Assembly (NCBI RefSeq): GCF_022271435.1
Contig: NZ_JAFIQY010000039.1
Span: 1-64,000 of the forward strand
Origin: Streptomyces monomycini
Lineage (GTDB): Bacteria > Actinomycetota > Actinomycetes > Streptomycetales > Streptomycetaceae
Direction: 5' to 3'
DNA length: 64,000 nucleotides
The notes beneath the pieces were generated by a model that saw only the letters and a program-made list of their open reading frames with translations, was not told the origin of the DNA and did not search any database. Positions 50,416-61,853 of the stretch are shown piece after piece (the first letter of the stretch is position 1; every line of letters begins with the position of its first letter). Position numbers and translations under genes: made by a program.

Positions 50416-52097
50416 GCGCGGCCGAGCTGATCGTCATCGGTACGGGACGGATCACCACCGGTACGGGACGGCTCGCCGACGGCGCCGCCCAGCTCGCCGC
50501 GGGCGGCGCGGGCGAGCACCGGACGCTGATCATCACGCTGTTCGCGGTCTTCGTCGCCGCGACGCTGGGCATCACCGTCTGGGCCGGGCGGCAGACCAAG
50601 GGCGCCGAGGACTTCTACGCGGGCGGCCGCCAGTTCAGCGGCTTCCAGAACGGCCTGGCGATCTCCGGCGACTACATGTCCGCCGCGTCCTTCCTCGGCA
50701 TCGCCGGGGCCATCGCCCTCTTCGGTTACGACGGATTCCTGTACTCCATCGGCTTCCTCGTCGCCTGGCTGGTGGCGCTGCTGCTGGTGGCCGAACCGCT
50801 GCGCAACTCCGGCCGGTTCACCATGGGCGACGTGCTCGCGTACCGGATGCGCCAGCGCCCGGTGCGGACCGCCGCCGGCGTCTCCACCATCGTCGTCTCG
50901 ATCTTCTACCTGCTCGCCCAGATGGCGGGCGCGGGCGCCCTGGTGACGCTGCTGCTCGGCATCACCAGCGAGGCCGGCAAGATCCTGGTCGTCGTCCTGG
51001 TCGGCATCGTGATGATCCTCTACGTGTCCATCGGCGGCATGAAGGGGACCACCTGGGTCCAGATGGTCAAGGCCGTCCTGCTGATCGCGGGCACCCTGCT
51101 CATCACGTTCCTGGTGATGCTCAAGTTCAACTTCAACATCTCCACGCTGCTGGGCAAGGCCGCCGAGGAGAGCGGCAAGGGCGCCGCCTTCCTGGAGCCC
51201 GGCCTGAAGTACGGCGTGACCGCCACCTCGAAGATCGACTTCATCTCGCTGGGCATCGCGCTGGTCCTGGGCACGGCCGGCCTGCCGCACATCCTCATCC
51301 GCTTCTACACCGTGCCCACCGCCAAGGCCGCCCGGAAGTCCGTGAACTGGGCGATCGGCATCATCGGCGTCTTCTACCTGATGACCATCGCGCTGGGCTT
51401 CGGCGCCGCCGCCCTGATCAAGCCCGAGACGATCATGGCGTCCAACAAGGCGGGCAACACGGCCGCCCCGCTGCTCGCCCAGGAGATCGGCGGCGGCGCC
51501 GACTCCACCGGGGGCGCGATCCTGCTCGCGGTGATCTCCGCGGTGGCCTTCGCGACCATCCTCGCCGTCGTCGCCGGACTCACCCTGGCCTCGTCCTCGT
51601 CCTTCGCGCACGACCTCTACGTCAACGTCATCCGCAAGGGACAGGCCACCGAGAAGGAGGAGGTGCGGGCGGCCCGCTGGGCGACCGTCGGCATCGGTGC
51701 CGTCGCCATCGTCCTCGGCGTCTTCGCCCGCGGCCTGAACGTCGCCGGCCTGGTGGCCCTCGCCTTCGCCGTCGCGGCCTCCGCCAACCTGCCGACGATC
51801 CTCTACAGCCTGTTCTGGAAACGGTTCACCACCCAGGGCGCGCTGTGGTCCATCTACGGCGGCCTGGCCTCCTCCGTGCTGCTGGTGCTCTTCTCGCCGG
51901 TCGTCTCCGGCAAGCCGACCTCGATGTTCCCCGGCGCGGACTTCCACTTCTTCCCCCTGGAGAACCCGGGCCTGATCTCCATCCCGCTGGGCTTCCTGCT
52001 GGGCTGGCTGGGCTCGCTGCTGTCCAAGGAGGAGCCGGACGTGAAGAAGTACGCCGAACTGGAGGTCCGCTCCCTGACCGGCACCGGGGCGCACTGA
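50412..52097 (+). CDS. sodium:solute symporter ActP-like (acetate permease)
   Basis: 561 residues, about 13-14 transmembrane helices of the SSS family. YAGGRQFSGFQNGLAISGDYMSAASFLGIAG near the N-terminus is characteristic of ActP/MctC-type carriers; GTAGLPHILIRFYTVPTAKAARKSVNWA is the conserved core loop. Imports short monocarboxylates such as acetate, pyruvate or propionate with sodium. Coupled to the DUF485 gene and ended by a strong terminator. Confidence 0.92.
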   Translation: MSAAELIVIGTGRITTGTGRLADGAAQLAAGGAGEHRTLIITLFAVFVAATLGITVWAGRQTKGAEDFYAGGRQFSGFQNGLAISGDYMSAASFLGIAGAIALFGYDGFLYSIGFLVAWLVALLLVAEPLRNSGRFTMGDVLAYRMRQRPVRTAAGVSTIVVSIFYLLAQMAGAGALVTLLLGITSEAGKILVVVLVGIVMILYVSIGGMKGTTWVQMVKAVLLIAGTLLITFLVMLKFNFNISTLLGKAAEESGKGAAFLEPGLKYGVTATSKIDFISLGIALVLGTAGLPHILIRFYTVPTAKAARKSVNWAIGIIGVFYLMTIALGFGAAALIKPETIMASNKAGNTAAPLLAQEIGGGADSTGGAILLAVISAVAFATILAVVAGLTLASSSSFAHDLYVNVIRKGQATEKEEVRAARWATVGIGAVAIVLGVFARGLNVAGLVALAFAVAASANLPTILYSLFWKRFTTQGALWSIYGGLASSVLLVLFSPVVSGKPTSMFPGADFHFFPLENPGLISIPLGFLLGWLGSLLSKEEPDVKKYAELEVRSLTGTGAH

Positions 52098-52125
52098 CCG
52101 CGGCGCTCCGTACGTCCGTACCGAC

Positions 52126-52173
52126 GGCGGGCGGGGCGACGTCGTAGATCCCTACGACGTCGCCCCGCCCGCC
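52126..52173 (+). terminator. strong terminator after actP
   Basis: Perfect 22-bp stem (52126-52147 with 52152-52173) and a 4-nt loop. Confidence 0.85.
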
Positions 52174-52256
52174 TCGTGACATCTCACCCGTGCTCGCTGT
52201 CAGACCCATCGCGTAGGCTCGAAAGCGAACTGATCGGACTCGGGCTGGGGGCTTCA

Positions 52257-53246
52257 GTGCTCATCGACACATTCGGGCGCGTGGCCACCGACCTGCGCGT
52301 CTCGCTGACCGACCGGTGCAATCTGCGCTGCACGTACTGCATGCCGGAAGAGGGCCTGCAGTGGCTCGCCAAGCCCGACCTGCTCACCGACGACGAGATC
52401 GTCCGCCTGATCCGCATCGCCGTCACCGACCTGGGCGTCGAAGAGGTCCGCTTCACCGGCGGCGAGCCGCTGCTGCGCCCCGGGCTCGTCGGCATCGTGG
52501 AGCGCGTCGCCGCCCTGGAGAACCGCCCCCGGATGTCGCTGACCACCAACGGCATCGGCCTGGAGCGCACGGCCACCGCCCTGCGCGCCGCCGGACTGGA
52601 CCGCGTCAACGTCTCCCTCGACACGCTGCGCCCGGACGTCTTCCGCGCCCTGACCCGCCGCAAGCGCCACGAGGACGTGCTGCGCGGCCTGGAGGCGGCC
52701 CGCGCCGCCGGCCTCACCCCGGTCAAGGTCAACAGCGTCCTGATGCCGGGCTTCAACGACGACGAGGCGCCCGACCTGCTGGCCTGGGCGATCGCCCACG
52801 ACTACGAACTGCGCTTCATCGAGCAGATGCCGCTCGACGCCCAGCACGGCTGGAAGCGCGAGGGCATGATCACCGCCGGTGACATCCTCGCCTCGCTGCG
52901 CACCCGCTTCACCCTGACCCCCGAGGGCCAGGAGGAGCGCGGTTCGGCGCCCGCCGAGCGCTGGACCGTGGACGGCGGCCCGCACCGCGTCGGCGTCATC
53001 GCCTCCGTCACCCGCCCGTTCTGCCGCGCCTGCGACCGTACGCGGCTGACCGCCGACGGCCAGGTCCGTACGTGCCTGTTCGCCACCGAGGAGACGGACC
53101 TGCGCTCGGCCCTGCGCTCCGACGCCCCGGACGCGGAGATCGCGCGCATATGGAAGCAGGCGATGTGGGGCAAGAAGGCCGGGTCGGGTCTGGACGACCC
53201 GTCGTTCCTCCAGCCCGCGCGCCCGATGTCGGCGATCGGAGGCTGA
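52257..53246 (+). CDS. moaA: GTP 3',8-cyclase MoaA
   Basis: Radical SAM enzyme of the first molybdopterin step, making 3',8-cH2GTP from GTP. 329 residues: N-terminal cluster DRCNLRCTYCMPEEG (CxxxCxxC), SAM region FTGGEPLLRPGL, and the C-terminal second cluster CRACDRTRLTADGQVRTC (CxxC-x13-C); ends with GG as in the family. GTG at 52257 is chosen by family length; a TAGGCT hexamer lies 44 nt upstream. Confidence 0.95.
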   Translation: MLIDTFGRVATDLRVSLTDRCNLRCTYCMPEEGLQWLAKPDLLTDDEIVRLIRIAVTDLGVEEVRFTGGEPLLRPGLVGIVERVAALENRPRMSLTTNGIGLERTATALRAAGLDRVNVSLDTLRPDVFRALTRRKRHEDVLRGLEAARAAGLTPVKVNSVLMPGFNDDEAPDLLAWAIAHDYELRFIEQMPLDAQHGWKREGMITAGDILASLRTRFTLTPEGQEERGSAPAERWTVDGGPHRVGVIASVTRPFCRACDRTRLTADGQVRTCLFATEETDLRSALRSDAPDAEIARIWKQAMWGKKAGSGLDDPSFLQPARPMSAIGG

Positions 53247-53375
53247 CCGCGGCCGCACCGCGGCCGCTCCCCTCGGCGCGGCCGGGGCACCGGCCGCCAG
53301 AGGCCGGACCAATGACGGCGGCCGGCCGCAGGCCAGGGGGCAGACAGCGGGTTCCTCGGCCGTCAGCCGGACTCC

Positions 53376-53723
53376 TCAGCCGTCGGCCGGGCGCCCGGCG
53401 GCGCCCTTCTCCCATTCCTCCAGCGTCACGACGTCCTTCAGGAAACCGCGCAGACCGAGGAAGTTGGACAGATGCTCGCGGTGCTCCTCGCAGGCGAGCC
53501 AGGTCTTGCGGCGCTCCGGCGTGTGCAGCTTCGGGTTGTTCCAGGCCAGCACCCACACCGCGTCGGCGCGGCAGCCCTTGGCCGAGCAGACCGGGGTGTC
53601 CGCCGCGGCTTGCGGCGCTCCGCCGGCCGTACCGGGGAGACCGGGAAAGCCCGGCAGACCCGGGAAGTGCGGTGGTGCGGCATCGCCGGAGGAGCCGGAA
53701 TTCGGGGCGTCAGGGGAGTTCAC
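53376..53723 (-). CDS. conserved hypothetical small zinc-ribbon-like protein
   Basis: 115 residues. N-terminal third is Pro/Gly-rich (three FPGLPG-like repeats); the rest has CSAKGCRADAVWVLAWNNPKLHTPERRKTWLACEEHREHLSNFL, where C-x4-C and C-x3-H could hold a zinc ion. No named function that I know. Convergent with moaA. Confidence 0.75.
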   Translation of the reverse strand: MNSPDAPNSGSSGDAAPPHFPGLPGFPGLPGTAGGAPQAAADTPVCSAKGCRADAVWVLAWNNPKLHTPERRKTWLACEEHREHLSNFLGLRGFLKDVVTLEEWEKGAAGRPADG

Positions 53724-53939
53724 GGCCTCAACCCTACGTCGCCATACGTCGCCCTACGTCGCCGCCGGAGCGGACATGGCGACGCCGGGCAGCCACGGGG
53801 GGAGCCGCCCGGCGTCGGTCCGTCGCTCCGACGGGGGATGCGGAGCGCGTACGCAGTATGTCACGCGGGAGTGGGCTCGGTGCACCGGAACCGCATGATT
53901 GATCTGAGCTTTTCTTGAGCTTTGCGGATCACGCCCGGC

Positions 53940-54314
53940 TCAACTCGGCTCCCGCCGCGGCCCGTCCGCTTCCGGCCCGGCCGCTTCCGGGACCGGTTCC
54001 GCCGGACCGGCGGTGCCCCCGGGGCCCAGCATCGGCCGGGTGGGAGCCGGTATGAAGGTGGACGGCAGTGAACGTACGTTCTCCCGCCCCGCGTTGGCGA
54101 TGACGACCGCGACGTACGGCAGCAGGATGCCCAGCGCCAGTGTGGCGATGGCCACGTGACGCTCGATGTTCCAGAGCACGGCGGTGAGTACGACGGCCAC
54201 CGTCCGCAGCGACATCGAGATCACATAGCGCCGCTGCCGGCCGCGCACATCCTCGGTCAGCCCCTGCCGTGCTCCCGTGATCCGGAAGGACTGGGCGCCG
54301 GTCTGCTTCCGCAT
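53940..54314 (-). CDS. DUF3099 membrane protein
   Basis: 124 residues: GAQSFRITGARQGLTEDVRGRQRRY then two transmembrane helices (about 33-52 and 55-75) and a Pro-rich tail. Matches the DUF3099 pattern common in actinobacteria. The ATG at 54314 is preferred; the frame open to 54551 crosses the divergent promoter. Function unknown. Confidence 0.8.
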   Translation of the reverse strand: MRKQTGAQSFRITGARQGLTEDVRGRQRRYVISMSLRTVAVVLTAVLWNIERHVAIATLALGILLPYVAVVIANAGRENVRSLPSTFIPAPTRPMLGPGGTAGPAEPVPEAAGPEADGPRREPS

Positions 54315-54532
54315 CACGTTCCACCACCTGCTTGTCGTGCCGGATTCTCCCCGGTTCCGCACCGCTCCCACGTTACGCCGCGTCTGCGCCGCCTTCGAGA
54401 CCGGGGCGCGATACGCCGGGGCCGGGTCCGCCCCGCCGAGCCGCGTACGGTCCGCTCCGGCGTGCGGCGTAGCCGGTCCGGGGCGAAACTGGCTGGGCAC
54501 GCTCACGTGCGCGCGCCGCATTAGGAGGCGAC

Positions 54533-54811
54533 ATGACCTGGTTGTGGGCAATCATCGTCGGCCTGGTCCTGGGCCTGATCGCCAAGGCGATCCTCCCGGG
54601 CAAGCAGCAGATCCCGCTGTGGCTGACCGTGGTCTTCGGCATGCTCGGCAGCGTCCTGGGCAACTGGCTGGCCACCGGCATCGGGGTGAACGACACCAAG
54701 GGCGTCGACTGGACGCGGCACCTGCTGCAACTGGTCGGAGCGGTGGTGATCGTCGCCATCGGCGACCGGCTCTGGACGGCCATCCGCGGCCACGGGAGAG
54801 AAACGACCTGA
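54533..54811 (+). CDS. GlsB/YeaQ/YmgE-family small membrane protein
   Basis: 92 residues with three hydrophobic segments; the start WLWAIIVGLVLGLIAKAILPG and VFGMLGSVLGNWLA match transglycosylase-associated (YeaQ/GlsB) proteins, which are stress-induced but biochemically undefined. RBS AGGAGG; ends before a terminator. Confidence 0.85.
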   Translation: MTWLWAIIVGLVLGLIAKAILPGKQQIPLWLTVVFGMLGSVLGNWLATGIGVNDTKGVDWTRHLLQLVGAVVIVAIGDRLWTAIRGHGRETT

Positions 54812-54828
54812 CCGGCCCCGAACGCGGA

Positions 54829-54861
54829 ACGGCCGGTGCGCACCGCGTGCGCACCGGCCGT
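54829..54861. terminator. bidirectional hairpin between GlsB-like gene and tyrS
   Basis: Perfect 15-bp stem, arms 54829-54843 and 54847-54861, 3-nt loop. Confidence 0.8.
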
Positions 54862-54910
54862 CGCCGTACCCGGGGGCGGAACGTTCGTCCGCGCGCCCCG
54901 GCCCGTACGA

Positions 54911-56314
54911 CTACCGTCCTTCGAGCTGTGCCAGCTTGCGGCCGGCCTTCAGGTAGGCCGCGCCGGAGAGACCGCCGAGCCGCTCGGCCAGGACCTCGCC
55001 CAGCGGCCGGATCACCTCGGCCTCGGCGAGCGTCACCGTCTGCTGGCCCTCCGGGGCCTCCACGACCAGGCGCAGCGCGTTCTGCTTGGCCAGCCGGCGG
55101 GCCGCCGAGGCGCTCGGCGCGAACTCCAGGACCTTGGTCAGGACCGCGGCCACCGTCTCCGCGCCGTGCTCGGCGACGTCCACCGCCGGCAGGGCGCCGA
55201 CGTCGGCGAAGGACTTCTTGGAGAACTGCGCCACGAACCCGGCGCGCGCGGCCATCGCCGCCTCCAGGCCGTACAGCGCCGCCACGACCTCGCCCGCCAG
55301 AACCTTCTTCAGGTCCATCGGGTGCAGCGTCTTGTCCGCCACCCGGCCCAGCGCGACGGCGATCTCCCCGTCCGTCCACTCCGTCCACGCCTTCAGGTAC
55401 GGCTCCATCAGCCGGTCCGGCACCGACATGATCTTGCCGAAGACGTCGTCGGCGGGTGCGCTCAGCCCGACGTAGTTGCCCTTGGACTTGGACATCTTGG
55501 CGCCGGTGCCGTCGGTGCCCTCGATCAGCGGCATCGTGACGACCAGCTGCGGCCGCTGGCCGCGCAGCTCCATGAGCTTGCGGCCCATCTGGAGGTTGAG
55601 CAGCTGGTCGGCGCCGCCCAGCTCCACATCGCACTCCAGCGCCACCGAGTCCAGGCCCTGCGCGACCGGGTAGAGCAGCTCCGTCATCGTCAGCCCGGAC
55701 CCGGCCGCCAGGCGGTTGCGGAAGTCCTCACGCTGGAGCAGCTGCGAGACCGGCACCTGGGCGAGCAGACCGAGCAGCTCGGGGAAGGTGTACGGCGCCA
55801 GCCACTCGCTGTTCTGCCGGAAGCTGACCTTCTCGAAGTCGAAGAACGGCCGGACCTGGTCGCGGTAGCTGGCCAGGTTGGCGGCGATGTCCTCGTCGGT
55901 CAGCGGCGGGCGCTCGGCGGTACGGCCCGACGGGTCGCCGATCTTGGCGGTGAAGTCACCGATGATCAGCGTCACATCGTGCCCGAGCCGCTGGAACCGG
56001 CTCAGGATGATCAGCGGCACCGCGTGCCCGAGGTGCACGTCGGTGGCGGTCGGGTCGATGCCCAGCTTGATGTGCAGACCCTTGCCGGCGGCGCGGCGCT
56101 CCTCGATCCGCTCGGCGAGCCGGTCCACGCCCGGCAGCACCTCGACGGTACGGGAGGCGATCAGCTCGGCCTGCTCCTTGGCGGGCAGGTCCGTCAGGTC
56201 GAGATAGCGCCGCTCGCCCGTCTCCTTGAGCAGCTCCGCGACGGTGGCGTCGGCGGAGAGGTCTGCGGAGAGCAGCGAGCTGGCGCGGGCGACGGATTCG
56301 CCGAGGCGTGTCAT
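54911..56314 (-). CDS. tyrS: tyrosyl-tRNA synthetase
   Basis: Class I enzyme charging tRNA-Tyr. 467 residues with the HIGH-like site DVHLGHAVPLI, LIIGDFTAKIGDPSGR and the KMSKS loop GAKMSKSKGNYVGL; the C-terminal S4-like domain (AARRLAKQNALRLV ... LAERLGGLS) binds tRNA. The KMSKSK form is that of the TyrZ-like group. ATG at 56314. A TAGACT -10 box at 56366-56361 lies upstream; no T-box leader is seen. Confidence 0.95.
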   Translation of the reverse strand: MTRLGESVARASSLLSADLSADATVAELLKETGERRYLDLTDLPAKEQAELIASRTVEVLPGVDRLAERIEERRAAGKGLHIKLGIDPTATDVHLGHAVPLIILSRFQRLGHDVTLIIGDFTAKIGDPSGRTAERPPLTDEDIAANLASYRDQVRPFFDFEKVSFRQNSEWLAPYTFPELLGLLAQVPVSQLLQREDFRNRLAAGSGLTMTELLYPVAQGLDSVALECDVELGGADQLLNLQMGRKLMELRGQRPQLVVTMPLIEGTDGTGAKMSKSKGNYVGLSAPADDVFGKIMSVPDRLMEPYLKAWTEWTDGEIAVALGRVADKTLHPMDLKKVLAGEVVAALYGLEAAMAARAGFVAQFSKKSFADVGALPAVDVAEHGAETVAAVLTKVLEFAPSASAARRLAKQNALRLVVEAPEGQQTVTLAEAEVIRPLGEVLAERLGGLSGAAYLKAGRKLAQLEGR

Positions 56315-56360
56315 GGCGTTCCTGATCGGTCGGTGTTCCCGTACGGGAGGACAGAGGGAG

Positions 56361-56366
56361 AGTCTA
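56361..56366 (-). promoter_or_regulatory. -10 box of tyrS
   Basis: TAGACT on the minus strand about 46 nt before the tyrS ATG, in a short AT-rich patch; no clear -35. Confidence 0.45.
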
Positions 56367-56448
56367 TTAGAGCCGCAGGCCGGCCCCGGTGGAGCCCGCG
56401 GCCGGAACCGCCGGGCGTCCGCCCGGCCGGCCACGGGCCCCACCGGCC

Positions 56449-57848
56449 TCACACCCCCGGACTGACCGAACTCATGTTGAAGTCCGGGACGCGCAGGGCC
56501 GGCATCGCCGCGCGGGTGAAGTAGTCGCTCCACTCCCGGGGCAGCGTGCGCTCCGTACGGCCCGCCTCCACCGCCCGTCCCAGCAGGTCCACCGGCGACT
56601 CGTTGAAGCGGAAGTTGTTCACCTCGCCGGTCACCTCGCCGTTCTCGACCAGGTAGACACCGTCCCGGGTCAGGCCGGTGAGCAGCAGCGTCGCCGGATC
56701 CACCTCGCGGATGTACCAGAGGCAGGTCAGCAGCAGACCCCGTTCGGTGCCCGCCACCATCTCCGCCAGCGACCGGCTGCCGCCGCCCTCCAGGATCAGG
56801 TTGTCGATGCCGGGCGCCACCGGCAGCCCGGTCAGCCCGGCGCTGTGCCGGGTGGTCACCAGCCGCCGCAGCTCGCCGTCGCGGACCCAGTCGGTCGGCT
56901 CCAGGGGCAGCCCGTTGTCGAAGACGGAGGCGTCGTCGCCGGAGGAGTGGGCCAGGACGAAGGGGGCGCACTCCAGGCCAGGGGCGCCCGGATCGCTGCG
57001 CAGCGTCAGCGGCAGCTCCGCGAGCCTCGACCCGACGAGGGTGCTGCCCCCGGGCCGCGAGAAGACCGAACGGCCCTCCGCCGCGTCCCGGCCGGTCGCC
57101 GACCACTGCTGGTAGACGAGCAGGTCGGCGACGGCGGACGGCGGCAGCAGGGTCTCGTACCGCCCGGCCGGCAGCTCGACGCGCCGCGCCGCCCAGCCGA
57201 GCCGGGTGGCCAGCTCCGCGTCCATGGCCAGCGGGTCCGCGTCACGGAAGTCACGCGTCGACCGGCCCGCCCAGGCGGACCGGGTGCGGTCCGGGGACTT
57301 GGCGTTCAGCTCCAGCGTCCCGGTGGGCTGGTCGTGCCGCAGCCGCAGCCCCGTGGACGACCCGAGATACGACGACACGACCTCGTGGAACGCAAACCCG
57401 TACAGCTCCCGGTCCCCCTCCCCGGCCCGCTTGAACGCCTCGCCCAGCGCTGGCGCGAAGGTGTCGAAGACCGCGGAGGAGGTCTCGGCGGGGGCCTCGG
57501 TGAAGTCCGGCGCCGGCGCCGCACCGGATACCGGCGGCGCGGCATCCTCGGCCGGCCCGGCCGCCCGGGCGGCCGCCTCCGCCTCCCGCACCAGCGGCTC
57601 CAGATCGGCGGCGGTCACCGCGGCCCGCGACACCACGCCGGACGCGGTGCCCTGCCCGCCGTCGACGGTGGCGACGACGGTCAGCGACCGCCCGCGGGTG
57701 ACCCCGTTGGTGGTCAGCGCGTTACCGGCCCAGCGCAGATGGGCGCTGGACCGCTCCTCGGCGATGACCACACACCCGTCGGCCCGGGACAGCTCCAGGG
57801 CCCGCTCGACGATCTCGTGGGGCGCGTTCGCCCGCGGCATACGACTCC

Positions 57849-57852
<4 letters not shown>
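56449..57852 (-). CDS. TldE/PmbA-family metallopeptidase subunit
   Basis: 467 residues, homologous to TldD but without the HExxxH zinc motif, the arrangement of TldE (PmbA), the partner subunit of the TldD/E protease. Segments AHLRWAGNALTTNGVTRGRSLTVVA, ELYGFAFHEVVSSYLGSSTG and LWYIREVDPATLLLTGLTRDGVYLVENGEV are family-typical. Its ATG overlaps the tldD stop (ATGA), so the two are translated together. Confidence 0.88.
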
Positions 57853-59381
<1,529 letters not shown>

Positions 59382-59588
59382 GGCGTCCTCCCGTGGTCGG
59401 CGCCATGAATCATGCCCTGCGCGGGGCCCCCGGCCCAGCCCGCGGGGCGACCCCGCCGCGGCGCCTTCTGTAGGGACCCGACAGTGACCGGCGTGCGCGC
59501 CTGTCCGGGCTCGATTCTCCGTACGAGGCCGGTGACCGATAGTTTCGTAGCGAACGCAGGTCGGACAGGACACGGAAAGGGTGATCTC

Positions 59589-60293
59589 TTGAGCCGCTCG
59601 GTTCTGGTCACCGGAGGCAACCGCGGCATTGGCCTCGCCATCGCCCGGGCCTTCGCCGAGGCAGGCGACAAGGTCGCCATCACCTACCGCTCGGGAGAGC
59701 CGCCCGAGGGATTTTTGGCCGTGAAGTGCGACATCACGGACGCCGAGCAGGTCGAGCAGGCCTACAAGGAGATCGAGGAGAAGCACGGCGCGGTCGAGGT
59801 GCTGGTGGCCAACGCCGGCGTCACCCGCGACCAGCTGCTCATGCGGATGTCCGAGGAGGACTTCACCTCGGTCCTGGACACCAACCTCACCGGCACCTTC
59901 CGGGTGGTCAAGCGCGCCAACCGCGGGATGCTGCGGGCGCGCAAGGGCCGGGTCGTGCTGATCTCGTCCGTCGTGGGCCTGCTGGGCTCCGCGGGCCAGG
60001 CGAACTACGCCGCCTCCAAGGCCGGGCTGGTGGGCTTCGCCCGCTCGCTCGCCCGTGAGCTGGGCAGCCGTAACATCACCGTCAACGTGGTCGCGCCCGG
60101 TTTCGTCGACACCGACATGACCCGCGCGCTCAGCGACGAGCAGCGGGAGGGCATCGTGAAGCAGGTGCCGCTGGCGCGCTACGCGCAGCCCGAGGAGATC
60201 GCCGCCTCGGTCCGCTTCCTGGCCTCCGACGAGGCCGCGTACATCACCGGAGCCGTCATTCCCGTCGACGGCGGATTGGGCATGGGTCACTGA
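59589..60293 (+). CDS. fabG: 3-oxoacyl-ACP reductase FabG
   Basis: NADPH-dependent reduction of beta-ketoacyl-ACP in fatty acid synthesis. 234 residues, TTG start with AAGGG upstream. VTGGNRGIGLAIARAF, LVANAGVTRDQLLMRM, the catalytic Ser in LISSVVGLLG, and YAASKAG; end VIPVDGGLGMGH. It lies 5 nt before fabI. As recalled, the same pair is SCO1815/SCO1814 in S. coelicolor. Confidence 0.93.
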   Translation: MSRSVLVTGGNRGIGLAIARAFAEAGDKVAITYRSGEPPEGFLAVKCDITDAEQVEQAYKEIEEKHGAVEVLVANAGVTRDQLLMRMSEEDFTSVLDTNLTGTFRVVKRANRGMLRARKGRVVLISSVVGLLGSAGQANYAASKAGLVGFARSLARELGSRNITVNVVAPGFVDTDMTRALSDEQREGIVKQVPLARYAQPEEIAASVRFLASDEAAYITGAVIPVDGGLGMGH

Positions 60294-60298
60294 TCAGC

Positions 60299-61075
60299 AT
60301 GAGTGGAATCCTCGCAGGCAAGCGCATTCTGGTCACCGGGGTCCTCACGGACGCCTCGATCGCCTTCCACGTCGCCAAGCTGGCGCAGGAGGAGGGTGCC
60401 GAGGTCGTGCTGACCGGGTTCGGCCGGCTCTCCCTCGTCGAGCGCATCGCCAAGCGGCTGCCGAAGCCCGCCCCGGTCATCGAGCTGGACGTGCAGAACA
60501 AGGAGCACCTGGACGGCCTGGCCGCCAAGGTCACCGAGCACTTCGGCGACGACCAGCTCGACGGTGTCGTGCACTCCATCGGGTTCGCCCCGCAGGACGC
60601 GCTGGGCGGCAACTTCCTGAACACCGAGTGGGAGTCGGTCGCCACGGCCGTCGAGGTCTCGGCGTACTCCCTCAAGGCCCTGACCATGGCCCTGCTCCCG
60701 CTGCTGGAGAAGCGCGGCGGCTCGGTCGTCGGCATGGACTTCGACGCGCAGATGGCCTGGCCGAAGTACGACTGGATGGGCGTCTCCAAGGCGGCGCTGG
60801 AGGCCACCTCCCGCTACCTGGCCCGTGACCTGGGCCCGAAGAACATCCGCTGCAACCTGGTCTCGGCGGGTCCGATCAAGTCGATGGCCGCCCGCTCGAT
60901 CCCCGGCTTCGAGGAGCTGACGGACGTGTGGTCCACCCGCGCCCCGATCGGCTGGGACCTCACCGACCCCGAGCCGGCCGGCCGCGGCGTCGTGGCGCTG
61001 CTCTCGGACTGGTTCCCGAAGACCACCGGCGAGATCGTCCACGTCGACGGTGGCGTGCACATGATGGGTGCCTGA
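60299..61075 (+). CDS. fabI: enoyl-ACP reductase FabI (InhA type)
   Basis: NADH-dependent reduction of trans-2-enoyl-ACP, last step of the fatty acid cycle. 258 residues: GKRILVTGVLTDASIAFHVAK (the InhA-type cofactor loop), VHSIGFAP, and the Tyr/Lys of YDWMGVSKAALEATSRYLARDLGPKNIRCN; ending VDGGVHMMGA. Cotranscribed with fabG and closed by a terminator. Confidence 0.95.
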   Translation: MSGILAGKRILVTGVLTDASIAFHVAKLAQEEGAEVVLTGFGRLSLVERIAKRLPKPAPVIELDVQNKEHLDGLAAKVTEHFGDDQLDGVVHSIGFAPQDALGGNFLNTEWESVATAVEVSAYSLKALTMALLPLLEKRGGSVVGMDFDAQMAWPKYDWMGVSKAALEATSRYLARDLGPKNIRCNLVSAGPIKSMAARSIPGFEELTDVWSTRAPIGWDLTDPEPAGRGVVALLSDWFPKTTGEIVHVDGGVHMMGA

Positions 61076-61102
61076 CGCCCCTCGGCGCCTGAAACGCCGC
61101 AA

Positions 61103-61136
61103 CGCTGCCCGTCCCGGTCCGCCGGGGCGGGCAGCG
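61103..61136 (+). terminator. terminator after fabI
   Basis: 15-bp stem with one G-U pair, arms 61103-61117 and 61122-61136, 4-nt loop. Confidence 0.75.
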
Positions 61137-61151
61137 TGCGTGGTACGGGGT

Positions 61152-61823
61152 TCAGCCGCCGGCCCGGCAGCCGAAGGGGTGCGCGCCCGCCTCGGCCGCG
61201 GCGCGCTCGTCGTCGCCCGCGTGGATCGCCGCGACCAGCCGCGCGTGGTCCACATACGCCTCGGGCCGCAGCACGTCGCCCACGTCGGCGCGCAGAAACT
61301 CCCGCAGTACGCCCCCGAGGTCGGCGTACAGCTCGGCCAGGACCTCGTTGTGCGAGGCCGCGACGACCGCCATGTGCAGCGTCGCGTCGGCCTCCACGAA
61401 CGCCGTCGCCGCGCCGGACTCCCAGGCCCGCTCGCGCCGCTCCAGCGCGGCGTCGAGCTGCCGCAGGTCCTGGTCGGTGCGGCGCCGGGCGGCCAGCCGG
61501 GCCGCCGTCGCCTCCAGCGCGCTGCGCAGCTCCGCCACGTGCCCGGGGTCGGCGTCCGCGAAGCGGCGGTTCATCACCCCGGCCAGTTCGCTGGTCGCGG
61601 CCACGTACGTGCCCGACCCCTGCCGGATGTCCAGCAGACCGTTGTGCGCCAGGGCCCGTACGGCCTCGCGGACGGTGTTGCGGGCCACCCCGAGCTGTTC
61701 GACCAGTTCGGGCTCGGTCGGGATACGGGAGCCCACCGGCCATTCACCGGACGTGATCTGCGCCCGCAGCTGGGTGATCACCTGGTCCGCCAGCGCGGAG
61801 CGCCGGGGGGAGGTCAGTGGCAT
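61152..61823 (-). CDS. FadR/GntR-family transcriptional regulator
   Basis: 223 residues. N-terminal winged helix LADQVITQLRAQITSGEWPVGSRIPTEPELVEQLGVARNTVREAVRAL, then an FCD-type all-helical ligand domain (AELRSALEATAARLAARRRTDQDL...EADATLHMAVVAASHNEVLAELYADL). FCD domains bind small organic acids, often with a metal via Asp and His residues. Divergent from the CynX/NimT-type MFS gene, which it most likely regulates. Confidence 0.9.
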   Translation of the reverse strand: MPLTSPRRSALADQVITQLRAQITSGEWPVGSRIPTEPELVEQLGVARNTVREAVRALAHNGLLDIRQGSGTYVAATSELAGVMNRRFADADPGHVAELRSALEATAARLAARRRTDQDLRQLDAALERRERAWESGAATAFVEADATLHMAVVAASHNEVLAELYADLGGVLREFLRADVGDVLRPEAYVDHARLVAAIHAGDDERAAAEAGAHPFGCRAGG

Positions 61824-61853
61824 GTCAGCGCTCCAGAAGACGGGAGACGGAAG

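Noticed and set aside
53254..53275. GCGGCCGC repeats after moaA as a terminator
   Set aside because: The two copies are self-complementary 8-mers close together but do not give one clear stem; too weak to call.
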